This document shows positions 25,572-34,319 of a stretch of DNA of 64,000 nucleotides, one piece after another. A program made the translations under genes and the position numbers. The DNA comes from JAPXLN01 sp033809515 (GTDB lineage: Bacteria > Bacillota > Sulfobacillia > Fermentithermobacillales > Fermentithermobacillaceae): NCBI GenBank assembly GCA_033809515.1, contig JAPXLN010000004.1, forward strand, positions 49,147 to 113,146, given 5' to 3'. How positions within the stretch are numbered: position 1 is the first letter of the stretch; each line of letters opens with the position of its first letter. The notes below the pieces were generated by a model. That model saw nothing but the letters and a program-made list of their open reading frames with translations. It was not told the origin of the DNA and did no database searches.

Positions 25572-26630
25572 ATGAGGCTTGTGAATCTGATGGTGAGAGA
25601 GCCAAGCAAGTTGATGGTCCTGGCACTGCTTGTAGCATTCCTTTCCGGTTGCTCTCCCAAGGATCTGGTGGCGTTGGCGGGCATTGACAAGTCCGATATT
25701 TGGGTGGCTGACCGTTTTGGCAACAAGGTCAAGGTTGAAGATTCTGCGTCGTTGGTTGAAGCCATAAAGAACGCAAAGTCTGTGAAGGATCCTGCATCAG
25801 CCAGGAAAGAGACTGAAGCGGAGTACGTGATCACCTCCAAAGATGCCAAGGTCTACTATGACAGTCGCGGTAAGTACCTCATTTATGTCGATAAGAACCA
25901 GAAGAAGAGTGTGTACTCGGCAGACCTTTCAGCCCTGCTGGCCGGGATTAAGGGGCTCGCACCTGACATCCACTGGGGTCATGATCTGAGTTCCGAAGTA
26001 TCGCCCTGGTTTGAGGAATTATCAGTCGTAGAACGGCCTGCTGCCATATTGGTCAAATCTGGAGAAAGCAGCGTTATCATGGTAGCGGCAGGACAAAAGC
26101 GTACGGGCGGCTACAGTATGATTTTGGAGCAGGCCAAGGTAACCGGCACCGGAAGGCTGGCCCTTACGGTTCGGGTCAAATCTCCAGGCGGACCTGCAGA
26201 TTCGGCATTGACTTACCCATACCTGGAGATCGAAATCCCTGGTGAGATTGAAGCTGACATCAGTCTGGTCACATCTACCGATGAAGGTGACAAGATTGAG
26301 CATGTGGGTCTTGCCACAGTAGAGAAAGGGCAGAACATTATCCTTGTCTGGCCCGAACGCGGTTCTCTTTTGACTGAGCGTGTGACCATGTACGGATTCG
26401 CCAGACCCCCGTTAACCGGTTTCACGGTGGAAGTAGAAGACGGCCACAACATTTTGGGCAAAATAGTGGCAGCTGTCAGGGAAGGGGCGGTCAATTGGGG
26501 CTATTTCGAGTTTGAAATGGATCTCAAGCCGGCCACGAGCCCCCATGGCATGATCATCTGCGTCACGGTCGCAGACGATGGTTCCAGGCTTGAGGAAGTC
26601 ATGGTGCCCGTAGCCTTCGGAGGGAAGTAA
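25572..26630 (+). CDS. Lipoprotein with PrcB-like and Gmad2 domains
   Basis: 352 aa. Signal peptide with lipobox FLSGC (Cys about residue 27), so anchored outside the membrane. A middle PrcB-type domain contains AAGQKRTGGYSM (about 175-190) and YPYLEIEIP; the C-terminal 100 residues are a Gmad2-type immunoglobulin-like domain as found in spore-germination and germination-associated proteins. A germination or envelope role is inferred. ATG 25572 is preferred over 25566 for spacing from AGGAGGG. Divergent from the phosphoesterase gene. Confidence 0.76.
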   Translation: MRLVNLMVREPSKLMVLALLVAFLSGCSPKDLVALAGIDKSDIWVADRFGNKVKVEDSASLVEAIKNAKSVKDPASARKETEAEYVITSKDAKVYYDSRGKYLIYVDKNQKKSVYSADLSALLAGIKGLAPDIHWGHDLSSEVSPWFEELSVVERPAAILVKSGESSVIMVAAGQKRTGGYSMILEQAKVTGTGRLALTVRVKSPGGPADSALTYPYLEIEIPGEIEADISLVTSTDEGDKIEHVGLATVEKGQNIILVWPERGSLLTERVTMYGFARPPLTGFTVEVEDGHNILGKIVAAVREGAVNWGYFEFEMDLKPATSPHGMIICVTVADDGSRLEEVMVPVAFGGK

Positions 26631-26681
26631 GCTCTGGATCTCCGGAGGTTCGGGAGAGATCTCGAAAGAAGGTCTATGAGA

Positions 26682-26722
26682 GAGGCCCGGCAGAGAAGAT
26701 TAGCTGCCGGGCTTCCTCTTTC
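26682..26722. terminator. Terminator between lipoprotein and YkvI genes
   Basis: GCCCGGCAG (26684-26692) pairs with CTGCCGGGC (26704-26712), then TTCCTCTTTCTT. It lies between convergent genes and may serve both. Confidence 0.7.
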
Positions 26723-26737
26723 TTGGTGGCGCACCTT

Positions 26738-27793
26738 TTAGGCACCTTCGAAAAGGGACTTGGCAAGGTAGATAAGAAGCGCTGCGAGAAAGGCAAAGCC
26801 TGCCCATCCTGCAACAGGATAGACGAACCTTACCAGGGTTGAGAATCCTGCAGAACCGGCCCAGAGGGCGGCCAGCGTTGACAGGAGTACTGCCGGTCTG
26901 AACAGCCTTGAGGTGGGAGAGGTAAGGCGGTTGGCGAATCCGTACAGGTTGGCCACGGCTGTTGTGTAGACTTCAGCGAGAAACACAGCTATGTAAAAAG
27001 GTCTCCCGAAAGAGTGAATCTGCGAGGCCATCCTTGCCATAGGGACTTCGTATTGCAGTATTTCGGGAAAAGACGTGATGACGGCCAGGTAGACGAGAAG
27101 AAGTCCCAGACCTAGGCCCAGGGATCCCAGGAGGGAACTCTGGATCACACCGCGGCGGTTTTCGAGGGAAGCTCCAAGGGCAACCAGCAGAGGGGCCGCC
27201 ATAAGAAGATTGTAAGAGATATAGGTTAGTCCTGCCCATGGCCAGGAAGATAGGACAGGCTCGTATGCCGGCGGAGGGTGTCTCAGGACGAGTCCCTTGA
27301 CGGCGACGGTTGCTACGCTTACGACGAGCACGCCTATCATCAGAAAGGGGACAACTGCCGTTACTGCCGTGACCACTCCTCTGAACCCCAAGAGAACTGT
27401 AGCTGCCGAAACGACCGACATGAGAATCGCCCCGATTGTCCAGGGCAGTCCAAACTCTTGCTGCAGGGATGAACCGGCGCCTGAGATCATTGCCGACAAG
27501 GCCCCGAACAGGAAGAAAGTGCTGACAAGGTCAAGAAAAGGCGAAACAAACGGACCTGAAACTGTCTTGAGGACGGGAAGAAGTGACTTAGCTTGTAGCT
27601 TACGCCCCAGGTCCATGACGGCAAATCCGAACAGAAAGAAACCGAAAGCGGTCAGAGCTATGGCCAAAAGACCGTAGGGACCAAGAAGAGCGAAAAACTG
27701 TAGGACTTCCTGGCCTGAGGCAAAGCCGGCGCCGACTACAGTGCCGATGTATGTTGCCGCTGCCCCGGCAACCGTAATGTTTCTCCTTGACAT
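26738..27793 (-). CDS. YkvI-family membrane protein
   Basis: 351 aa with ten or so hydrophobic segments, an APC-like fold. The N-terminal GTVVGAGFASGQEVLQFF is the hallmark of the YkvI family of the Bacillota, related to amino-acid transporters and spore-germinant permeases; substrate unknown. Single gene, convergent with the lipoprotein, and 67 bases away from the PHP gene transcribed in the same direction upstream. Confidence 0.85.
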   Translation of the reverse strand: MSRRNITVAGAAATYIGTVVGAGFASGQEVLQFFALLGPYGLLAIALTAFGFFLFGFAVMDLGRKLQAKSLLPVLKTVSGPFVSPFLDLVSTFFLFGALSAMISGAGSSLQQEFGLPWTIGAILMSVVSAATVLLGFRGVVTAVTAVVPFLMIGVLVVSVATVAVKGLVLRHPPPAYEPVLSSWPWAGLTYISYNLLMAAPLLVALGASLENRRGVIQSSLLGSLGLGLGLLLVYLAVITSFPEILQYEVPMARMASQIHSFGRPFYIAVFLAEVYTTAVANLYGFANRLTSPTSRLFRPAVLLSTLAALWAGSAGFSTLVRFVYPVAGWAGFAFLAALLIYLAKSLFEGA

Positions 27794-27860
27794 GGCAACA
27801 GGTTTCCCCTTTGGCTGGTTTTTGAGCCGGATAAAGCTTATGAGGAAATGACCTGGAAGA

Positions 27861-28565
27861 TTAGCCCGAAGAGCAGCGCAAGCGATGCGCTCGGGACCTG
27901 GGGTGAAAACATCCGCTGCGAAGGGCTGCTACAAGGGCACGATCAGAGTCTATAGGGGCTCTGAAAACTGTGTAGGCAAGGCCGACGTTCTCGGGGACGT
28001 GAGCATCGCTGCCGCCTGTGCCGGGGAGTCCCATGCTTCTTGCGAATAGACCCAGTGGTCTGCAAATCATGGGGTGAGTGGTTGCATGCTTTCCATTGCA
28101 TACCTCCAGGGCCACCAGGCCAGGGCTTCCCTGGAGCTGCCTCAGGTTTTCGTTGACGACGATCTTGCCTTGTTCGCCGTTGAGAAAGCCGTTGCTGTTG
28201 AGAATCATGTAAGGATGGGCCGGAACTACGACCCCTCCCAGTTTCCATGCCCTTTTGAGCAGTTCTTGCGCACTGGAGACCCTATTCTTGCCCCAGTCAT
28301 CCCACTGAACGTCGGGGACTCCGTAGACGAGCATGTGACCCAGGTCTGTGTTCAGCTCTACTCCTCGCAGTATCACAAGGGGCGTCGTGTTTCGAAAAGC
28401 TTCAAAGGGGGAGCTGGCCCAAAGGCTTTCGTGTTCGGTAATGCAGATGGCATCTATGCCCTCTTCTATGGCACACTCGACAATGTCCCGAGGTTCAGCT
28501 AAGGATTCCCCCGAGTACTTAGAGTGTACATGCATATCCACACAAAATTCCTTTTTTCTTGCCAA
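27861..28565 (-). CDS. PHP-domain phosphoesterase
   Basis: 234 aa. PHP metal motifs are present: DMHVHSKYS (first His pair), ITEHES, PAHPY, and the late SDAHVPE. The family includes phosphatases and nucleoside-monophosphate phosphoesterases; the substrate cannot be judged. TTG start at 28565 with GGTGAGGAG immediately upstream; the gene follows the kinase-like gene by 23 bases, so they may be cotranscribed. Confidence 0.82.
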   Translation of the reverse strand: MARKKEFCVDMHVHSKYSGESLAEPRDIVECAIEEGIDAICITEHESLWASSPFEAFRNTTPLVILRGVELNTDLGHMLVYGVPDVQWDDWGKNRVSSAQELLKRAWKLGGVVVPAHPYMILNSNGFLNGEQGKIVVNENLRQLQGSPGLVALEVCNGKHATTHPMICRPLGLFARSMGLPGTGGSDAHVPENVGLAYTVFRAPIDSDRALVAALRSGCFHPRSRAHRLRCSSG

Positions 28566-28588
28566 TGCTCCTCACCTGCCTTGCCAGG

Positions 28589-29389
28589 TTACCGGACAAG
28601 ACGGGACCCAGTATAGGCCTGGCGACCCTCTACGTTCGCTTTTAGGAATGCTGTTCTGATTATATCAATATCTTCGTCGAGATAGCTAACGTTTCTTGCC
28701 AGGTACTCTGCGAAGTAACCCGGAATGGCAACCTGTGATACCTTAACAAGAGTGCGAATCTCAGGTATTCCTATGCTCTTGAAGGTTGAGAGGGCATTCT
28801 TTAGGATCTGGCTTCGTCTGCGTGTATACCCCAGAAAAAAGTCTACGATAGTCGATACCCTTCCCATGTTTCGCGCTTCCTCAAGTTTCAGGATGAACCT
28901 ATAGACGTTCTGGCAGCGGGGATCAAGGCTTGCGCCGAAGTCAAACCATACCGGTATGCCGTCTATCACATGCATGTTGCGTTCACCGTCATCCCAGTTT
29001 CTCACCAGGATATCCAGGACGCTCTGGAACCCTGAGGCAATCTCAGCGTCGGCATGGGGCAGGTTGTCTTTGGAGTAGTCCCCGGTAGACCTGGAAAAAT
29101 AGTAATCGGGGCCGACAGCGTTTGTCAGGGATTCATGCTCTGACAGGGCTAGATCCAGGTCCGAAGCTAGTTTGACGCTGACAACGTTAGCTCTCCCGGC
29201 CCCGATTAGACTGACAAGTTTCTCTACAGGCCCGTTGCTAAAAAACGTCTCGGGTATGCCTTTCTGCTGTCGAGCAGGCACTTCCGCTCTGAAAACTTGC
29301 ACAGAAGGCGCAAAGTTCTGCTTGACATAATACGTGCTTTCCTTGGCAATGTACTTAACCAGACCGTTTTCCACTTCAATTGTTCCCAT
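28589..29389 (-). CDS. Putative HipA/PI3K-like kinase-fold protein
   Basis: 266 aa. The segment VRNWDDGERNMHVIDG followed by VWFDFGASL (about residues 120-146) has the D-x4-N catalytic loop and the metal-binding DFG seen in HipA- and PI3/4-kinase-type proteins, but no glycine-rich loop is evident and overall similarity is low. Kinase activity is only a hypothesis. ATG 29389 is chosen for spacing from GGGAAGG; ATG 29395 is the alternative. It starts just after the membrane protein gene, same strand. Confidence 0.6.
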   Translation of the reverse strand: MGTIEVENGLVKYIAKESTYYVKQNFAPSVQVFRAEVPARQQKGIPETFFSNGPVEKLVSLIGAGRANVVSVKLASDLDLALSEHESLTNAVGPDYYFSRSTGDYSKDNLPHADAEIASGFQSVLDILVRNWDDGERNMHVIDGIPVWFDFGASLDPRCQNVYRFILKLEEARNMGRVSTIVDFFLGYTRRRSQILKNALSTFKSIGIPEIRTLVKVSQVAIPGYFAEYLARNVSYLDEDIDIIRTAFLKANVEGRQAYTGSRLVR

Positions 29390-29414
29390 TGTCATCCTTC
29401 CCGGGCTATGGAAG

Positions 29415-30254
29415 TTACCGGCTCTGCCCTGCTTCACTCAATGCACGGCCTACGATGTCAAGAAGCGAGATAGCCTGATCAATCTGCTTTTTCGATGTGA
29501 CTGCGCCAGGCATGTAGTAGTAGACCCCAAACCGTTCTACACGCATCCATCCAGGCAAATCCGAGAGCGACATCATGTGCCTTCGCACGTTCTCGTTGAA
29601 AACCATGAGCGCATCATCAGATGCCTGCGAAGCTCCGGTAAGGTAGAACCTCTCGTCGAACCGATCATCACCGGTGGAAAAGGTTTTCTTTGGACGTTCT
29701 TCTTGTCGTAACGGCCAGCGAGCAGCCATAATCGTATTTACGTTGAGCCGCCGTATGAAGGCAAACATGGTATAGTCAGGTGCGTTGACATCAAAATCCA
29801 CTGCGTGCGGTACACGGATGACCAAGGTCCAGTCGCCCTTCTTAGCTACCAGGGCAGGATAATCTCCTTGAGCTTTCCAGCGGTAAAGGTCCTTCTGCAT
29901 CCACTTGAGGAGGTCATTGAGCTCGGGATTGGCCTTTTCTTCTTGAGGACTCCTGACTGCGGTCATGCCCGTCTCCCCGGCGAACCCATCAAGAGCCACC
30001 GTGTGCTTCTTTCGGCTTCTGTAATAGAGAATCTGATAGCCTGCGTAGCCTGCAATGAGAACGGCGATTATCCATCTGCCTGCCCAGGGTGGGTCCAATG
30101 CCGCTACCACCAGTGCGACTACACAGGCACCTATGGCAAGCAGGATGCCAAGCCTTTCTTGCGGATGGACATCTCGCCAGTTCCGAGCTTTGTTGAGCAT
30201 GGCGGCCAGAACAAAGAGAACCAGAATGGTGAATACCAAGTTATCAGTAAACAT
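29415..30254 (-). CDS. Membrane protein with N-terminal helices, unknown
   Basis: 279 aa. Three hydrophobic segments (about 5-20, 38-53, 61-78) are followed by a soluble domain of about 195 residues with alternating beta/helix (WTLVIRVPHAVDFDV, FIRRLNVNTIMAARW). No named family is recognised. Start at ATG 30254 with GGAGGGTC upstream. It sits at the head of a minus-strand run (membrane protein, kinase-like protein, PHP) and is divergent from the RnfG-like gene. Confidence 0.68.
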   Translation of the reverse strand: MFTDNLVFTILVLFVLAAMLNKARNWRDVHPQERLGILLAIGACVVALVVAALDPPWAGRWIIAVLIAGYAGYQILYYRSRKKHTVALDGFAGETGMTAVRSPQEEKANPELNDLLKWMQKDLYRWKAQGDYPALVAKKGDWTLVIRVPHAVDFDVNAPDYTMFAFIRRLNVNTIMAARWPLRQEERPKKTFSTGDDRFDERFYLTGASQASDDALMVFNENVRRHMMSLSDLPGWMRVERFGVYYYMPGAVTSKKQIDQAISLLDIVGRALSEAGQSR

Positions 30255-30431
30255 CAAAGACCCTCCTTTCCCAGAGTTATTTCACAACATAGTTCCAGGT
30301 GAATCCAGAGGAATCCTCCCGCCGGCGATTTTGTATTCAGTAACCGCCATGCGCGTTTTATGCTATATTCTAAGTGCCGGATGCACTGCTTAGAAGTCTG
30401 AATGACTACCAGCGCCGGGGAGGGACTTCTG

Positions 30432-31238
30432 TTGAAGGATATTGCAAGACTGAGCTTGACCCTCATGTTGATATGCGTGGTGGCAGGGGCTGGTCTCGCG
30501 GTGGTATATGCAACGACTAAGCCTGTCATAGAAGAAAGAGCAAGAGAAGATGCTCTCAATGCAGCAAAAGACGCTATTCCGGGAGCGGTCTTTGTTGAGG
30601 AGCATGAAAGGGACGGCCGTGTGTTCTGGGTTGGGTCCGACAGCGTACGCATTATGGGAGCAGCTATGAAAGTCTCTTCACAGGGCTACGGAGCAACGCC
30701 CATGGAGGTAATGGTAGGCGTATGCATGGAAGGGAGAGTCACCAAGGTCGCAATTCTCTCTCATTCGGAAACTGCCGGCATAGGCAGCAGGGTGGCAAGC
30801 AGGGTGTTTTTGGACAGGTTCTCCGGGGCGCTGGATCCTTCCACGGTTGACGGGATTACCGGAGCGACAGTTTCATCCAGGGCAGTGAAGTCAGCAGTGT
30901 CTGAGGCTGTCCAGTTCCTTACATGCGCCATAGTTTTGGAGCAATGCAAAGCTGAGGTAGACTTAGCCAGGGTTCCGGATGGAACTTACGAGGGTCAAGG
31001 TCAGGGTATGTTTGGCCCCATCAGGGTAGCTGTCGAAGTGAAGGAGGGCAAAATCCTAAGAGTGTCTGTCTTGGAGCAGCGGGAGACTCCGTCCATTGCA
31101 GGACCTGCCCTCAGCGAACAGCCCAAAGCCATAGTTGATCAGCAAGAGGTTGACGTGGACGTCACCGCAGGCGCCACGTTTACCAGCAAGGGGGTTGTGG
31201 AAGCAGTCAAGAATGCCCTCATTGATGCAGTCAGGTAA
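30432..31238 (+). CDS. RnfG-like FMN-binding protein with two FMN_bind domains
   Basis: 268 aa, one N-terminal membrane helix (about 8-30). FMN_bind domain 1 contains SETAGIGSRV and the flavinylation motif DGITGATVSSRAV; domain 2 ends in DVTAGATFTSKGV. Covalent FMN attaches to the Thr of (S/T)GAT(S/T) in RnfG/NqrC; both motifs here have S/T before GAT only in the first (TGATV), while the second is AGATF. An electron-transfer role at the membrane is likely, but there is no rnf operon around it. TTG 30432 with GGGGAGGGA is favoured over ATG 30402. Confidence 0.75.
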   Translation: MKDIARLSLTLMLICVVAGAGLAVVYATTKPVIEERAREDALNAAKDAIPGAVFVEEHERDGRVFWVGSDSVRIMGAAMKVSSQGYGATPMEVMVGVCMEGRVTKVAILSHSETAGIGSRVASRVFLDRFSGALDPSTVDGITGATVSSRAVKSAVSEAVQFLTCAIVLEQCKAEVDLARVPDGTYEGQGQGMFGPIRVAVEVKEGKILRVSVLEQRETPSIAGPALSEQPKAIVDQQEVDVDVTAGATFTSKGVVEAVKNALIDAVR

Positions 31239-31959
31239 GATAAGGGTTCTCCTGTGCGACGATCATGCTATGGTCAGAGAGGGGACCCGCAGGATCCTTG
31301 AAGGAGAGCCCGACATAGAGGTGGTCGGAGAAGCTGAAGACGGTCTCCAGGCCATCGGCATGGTTCAGGAGCTTAATCCTGATGTGGTGGCCATGGATGT
31401 ATCTATGCCCCGCATGAACGGGATTGAAGCTACGAAGTGCATTAAGGAGATAAAACCTGAAACCTTCGTCCTCGCGTTGACAGCCTATGATGACTTTCAG
31501 TATGTATCCCGCCTGCTGGAAAGCGGAGCTTCAGGCTACATCCTCAAGAGTTCTCGCGCCGAAGAGCTTATCGCAGCCATTAGGGCTACTGCGCTGGGCG
31601 ATTCGGTCTTGGACGCCGGGGTTGCCCGCGAACTTTTTGCCAGACTGGCACGACGTACTTCGGGTCAGACCCATTCGGAGACTTCCGGAGTGACTGCCGG
31701 AGGATCCGAAGCCAAAGAACCGGCCGCCAGGACGTCTCTTACCGGACAGGAGTTGCGTGTGCTGCAGCTTGCATCCAGGGGTTTGGCCAATAAGGAGATT
31801 GCATCTTATCTGGAAGTCAGCCCCCGTACTGTTCAGTCTCACCTGTCATCGGTGTTCCTTAAGCTGGGTGTATCCTCAAGAACTGAGGCGGTCGTTACAG
31901 CGTTGAGAACGGGCTTGATTGACCCCTGCATGGGAACAAGCTCGGGAGGTGAGGCTTGA
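31213..31959 (+). CDS. NarL/LuxR-type response regulator
   Basis: 248 aa. Receiver domain (LLCDDHAMVREG; phospho-Asp in AMDVSMPRMNG; Lys in GYILKSS) and C-terminal LuxR HTH (LTGQELRVLQLASRGLANKEIASYL...SPRTVQSHLSS). Transcription factor controlled by the kinase encoded next. Start is ATG 31213 (GGAAG 9 bases upstream) or ATG 31225; both lie inside the FMN-protein gene, which implies coupling. The linked RnfG-like protein may be functionally tied to the signal. Confidence 0.9.
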   Translation: MPSLMQSGKIRVLLCDDHAMVREGTRRILEGEPDIEVVGEAEDGLQAIGMVQELNPDVVAMDVSMPRMNGIEATKCIKEIKPETFVLALTAYDDFQYVSRLLESGASGYILKSSRAEELIAAIRATALGDSVLDAGVARELFARLARRTSGQTHSETSGVTAGGSEAKEPAARTSLTGQELRVLQLASRGLANKEIASYLEVSPRTVQSHLSSVFLKLGVSSRTEAVVTALRTGLIDPCMGTSSGGEA

Positions 31960-33552
31960 GTGAACGATTCCTCAGGATGGGTCGCAACTAGGCTGCTCTT
32001 GGAGATGGGCAGGATTACACGGGACAACCTCAGCAGAGATGAAGCTCTGAACAAGATTGCCCACCTGATACTTAACAGCTTTGAAGTCGCTTCGGTTGCG
32101 GTCCTCGTCCGCGATCTTACCTCCAACGCCGTTTACGTTTCGTCTTCAGTTGCCTTGAGTGAGGATGACTTGCTTGTACCGCCGGACATAACCCTGAGGT
32201 GCAGCGACCAATCGTGTCTCCGGAAAGCTCTGACCAACCCCGATATGCCCCTGGCCCTGGACTGCCCTACAGATGACCCGGTGCTTGGACCTATGAAAGG
32301 ACCTTCTATGATCGTCCCCATGAAGTTCGGCAATGAGGTTACAGGTTTCGTGCTGCTTGGCCGCAGCCAATTCCCGGCAAGGTCTGTGTCAGACGAGCTG
32401 TTAATGGCTGTTGCCGCTCAGGCCGGTATCATAGCAGCGAAAGCTTCGCTTATGGGGAATCTCCGCCAATCTGAAGAGCGATACCAGTCCCTCATGGAAA
32501 ACGCAAGAGATCTGGTGTTTCTCCTGGACAGAGGGGGGAGGTTCCTCTATGTCAATCGGGCGTGCTCAGGGGTTTTTGGATGCTCCCCCGGTGAGGTGCA
32601 GGGCAGGTATTTCGGGGAATTCGTAACTCCCGAGAGCTGGGCCAAGACCATTGCTGCGGTTAAAGGAGCTGCAAGCAGAAACGAGAAACACATTGAGTAT
32701 TCGTGGGAGATACAAAACGGAGATTCGTGTACAGTGCTTGAAGTAAGGGCCTCACTCTTGTACCAGGAAGGCGAACTCCTTATGCACCAGGGGATAGCTC
32801 GCGACCTTTCTCACGAGAAGAAGCTGCAGGAGGAGATTGTCAGGCGGGACCAGGAACTGGACAGGTCGAAAGGCCGGGAAGAAAAGATGCGGGAGTACCT
32901 TGCAGTGGCCAACCTGGCGCAGGAAGAGGAGCGTGCCCGGATCGCCAGAGAGATACACGATGGTGCCCTGCAATACCTGATTGCGTTGGGAAGGCGATTG
33001 GATTTGCTCGAGAAAAGCCTTGCAACAGCTTTCCATAGCCCGAGTATGGCAGACCTAAGTTTTGAGGATGTACACTCTCTCCTGGATACCGCTGTCGTTG
33101 ACTTGAGGGAGTTCGCGCGTAATCTGCGTCCCCCTGTCCTCGATGATTTCGGCCTTGTATCTGCATGCGAATGGCTTGCGGATCAGACTGAGAAAGAGGG
33201 AATAACCACGCGTTTTTCCGTAAGAGGCCCGGTTTGTAAGCTCCCCCGGGATGTTGAGAACTCTGTGTTTCGCATCGCTCAGGAAGCTATCTCAAATGCC
33301 ATAAAGCACTCAGGGGCCACCACGGTTGACTTTATCATGGAATTCACCGGCAAGTCTTTGATGCTGACCCTCAGAGATAACGGAAAAGGTTTCGAGCCGC
33401 CTGAGTCCCCTGGCGCGTTGGTCAGGGCAGGTCAAATGGGGCTTATTGGCATGTTTGAGCGCGCCGAGCTCCTGTCAGCATCAGTGAGGCTGGAATCCAG
33501 TCCAGGGTGCGGCACGGGCCTCCGGGTAGAGATCCCCATTCAAACGGCCTAG
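31960..33552 (+). CDS. GAF-PAS sensor histidine kinase (NarX/DesK-type HisKA_3)
   Basis: 530 aa, soluble. GAF-like domain (about 10-165), PAS domain (about 172-285), HisKA_3 dimerisation/phosphorylation helix with the H in AREIHDGALQ (about residue 330), and an HATPase (NAIKHSGA; DNGKGFEPP; MGLIGMFERAELL; GCGTGLRVEIP). It starts with GTG one base after the response-regulator stop, so they form one transcript. The absence of membrane segments suggests a cytoplasmic or redox signal. Confidence 0.92.
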   Translation: MNDSSGWVATRLLLEMGRITRDNLSRDEALNKIAHLILNSFEVASVAVLVRDLTSNAVYVSSSVALSEDDLLVPPDITLRCSDQSCLRKALTNPDMPLALDCPTDDPVLGPMKGPSMIVPMKFGNEVTGFVLLGRSQFPARSVSDELLMAVAAQAGIIAAKASLMGNLRQSEERYQSLMENARDLVFLLDRGGRFLYVNRACSGVFGCSPGEVQGRYFGEFVTPESWAKTIAAVKGAASRNEKHIEYSWEIQNGDSCTVLEVRASLLYQEGELLMHQGIARDLSHEKKLQEEIVRRDQELDRSKGREEKMREYLAVANLAQEEERARIAREIHDGALQYLIALGRRLDLLEKSLATAFHSPSMADLSFEDVHSLLDTAVVDLREFARNLRPPVLDDFGLVSACEWLADQTEKEGITTRFSVRGPVCKLPRDVENSVFRIAQEAISNAIKHSGATTVDFIMEFTGKSLMLTLRDNGKGFEPPESPGALVRAGQMGLIGMFERAELLSASVRLESSPGCGTGLRVEIPIQTA

Positions 33553-33653
33553 GCCAAAATGCGCAGAATGGCCTAAGCGTTAGCGCCGATGTAATCCCAC
33601 CGGGAAAACCCTACCATGTGAGTGAACGAGAGACTTACGGGGAGGGGTACCAG

Positions 33654-34244
33654 GTGAACTCCGAAAACGTGGAATTAGCAAAACGCGCAGCTGAAGGCGA
33701 CCAAGAGGCCTTTGAGAGGATCTATCTCTCATACAGAAAACAGGTTCAGACCCACATATACGGAATGATCGGCGATAGGTTTGAGGCTGAGGATCTTTCC
33801 CAGGAAGTATTTCTCCGGGCCTATCAGGCAATGCATACCTACTCAGGCAAAGCAAGCCTCAGCCGCTGGCTTAAGGTCATTGCCACCAATCTATGCATTG
33901 ACCGCCTGAGGAAGAAGTCCATTTCCTGCGTAGCGTGGCCTTCCATGGTTTCCAAAGACGGGGAGAGACAAACCATAGACCTTCCCGACGATTCACCGTC
34001 TCCTGAAGACACAGTTCAATCCTCTGACGGAACCCGTGTCATCCTTGAAGCTATAGATGCTCTGCCCTCCCATTATCGCCATGCAGTTATGCTGTACGAT
34101 GTCATGGATCAGTCCGGCGACAGCGTCGCCAGGCACCTGGGTTGTCCTTCCGGCACAGTGAAGTCCAGGCTTTCCAGGGCCCACGGGATCTTACGTACCC
34201 AGCTGGCAGGGGAAGGTGTACACAGCATGGTTGCAGGAGCATGA
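33654..34244 (+). CDS. ECF-type RNA polymerase sigma factor
   Basis: 196 aa, SigW/RpoE-like. Region 2 (AFERIYLSYRKQVQ; EDLSQEVFLRAYQAM; SRWLKVIATNLCIDRLRKK) and region 4 (LPSHYRHAVMLYDVMDQSGDSVARHLGCPSGTVKSRLSRA) are clear. GTG 33654 has GGGGAGGGG upstream; the frame is open earlier to 33507 but that overlaps the kinase. There is no adjacent anti-sigma gene, which is unusual; the next gene is a VanW protein. Confidence 0.9.
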   Translation: MNSENVELAKRAAEGDQEAFERIYLSYRKQVQTHIYGMIGDRFEAEDLSQEVFLRAYQAMHTYSGKASLSRWLKVIATNLCIDRLRKKSISCVAWPSMVSKDGERQTIDLPDDSPSPEDTVQSSDGTRVILEAIDALPSHYRHAVMLYDVMDQSGDSVARHLGCPSGTVKSRLSRAHGILRTQLAGEGVHSMVAGA

Positions 34245-34319
34245 ACCGCCGTGCTTTGTGAATATAGCATAGGGATATGAAGGAAAAGCGGAGCATGAAG
34301 CATCTGAGGTGGTGAGACG

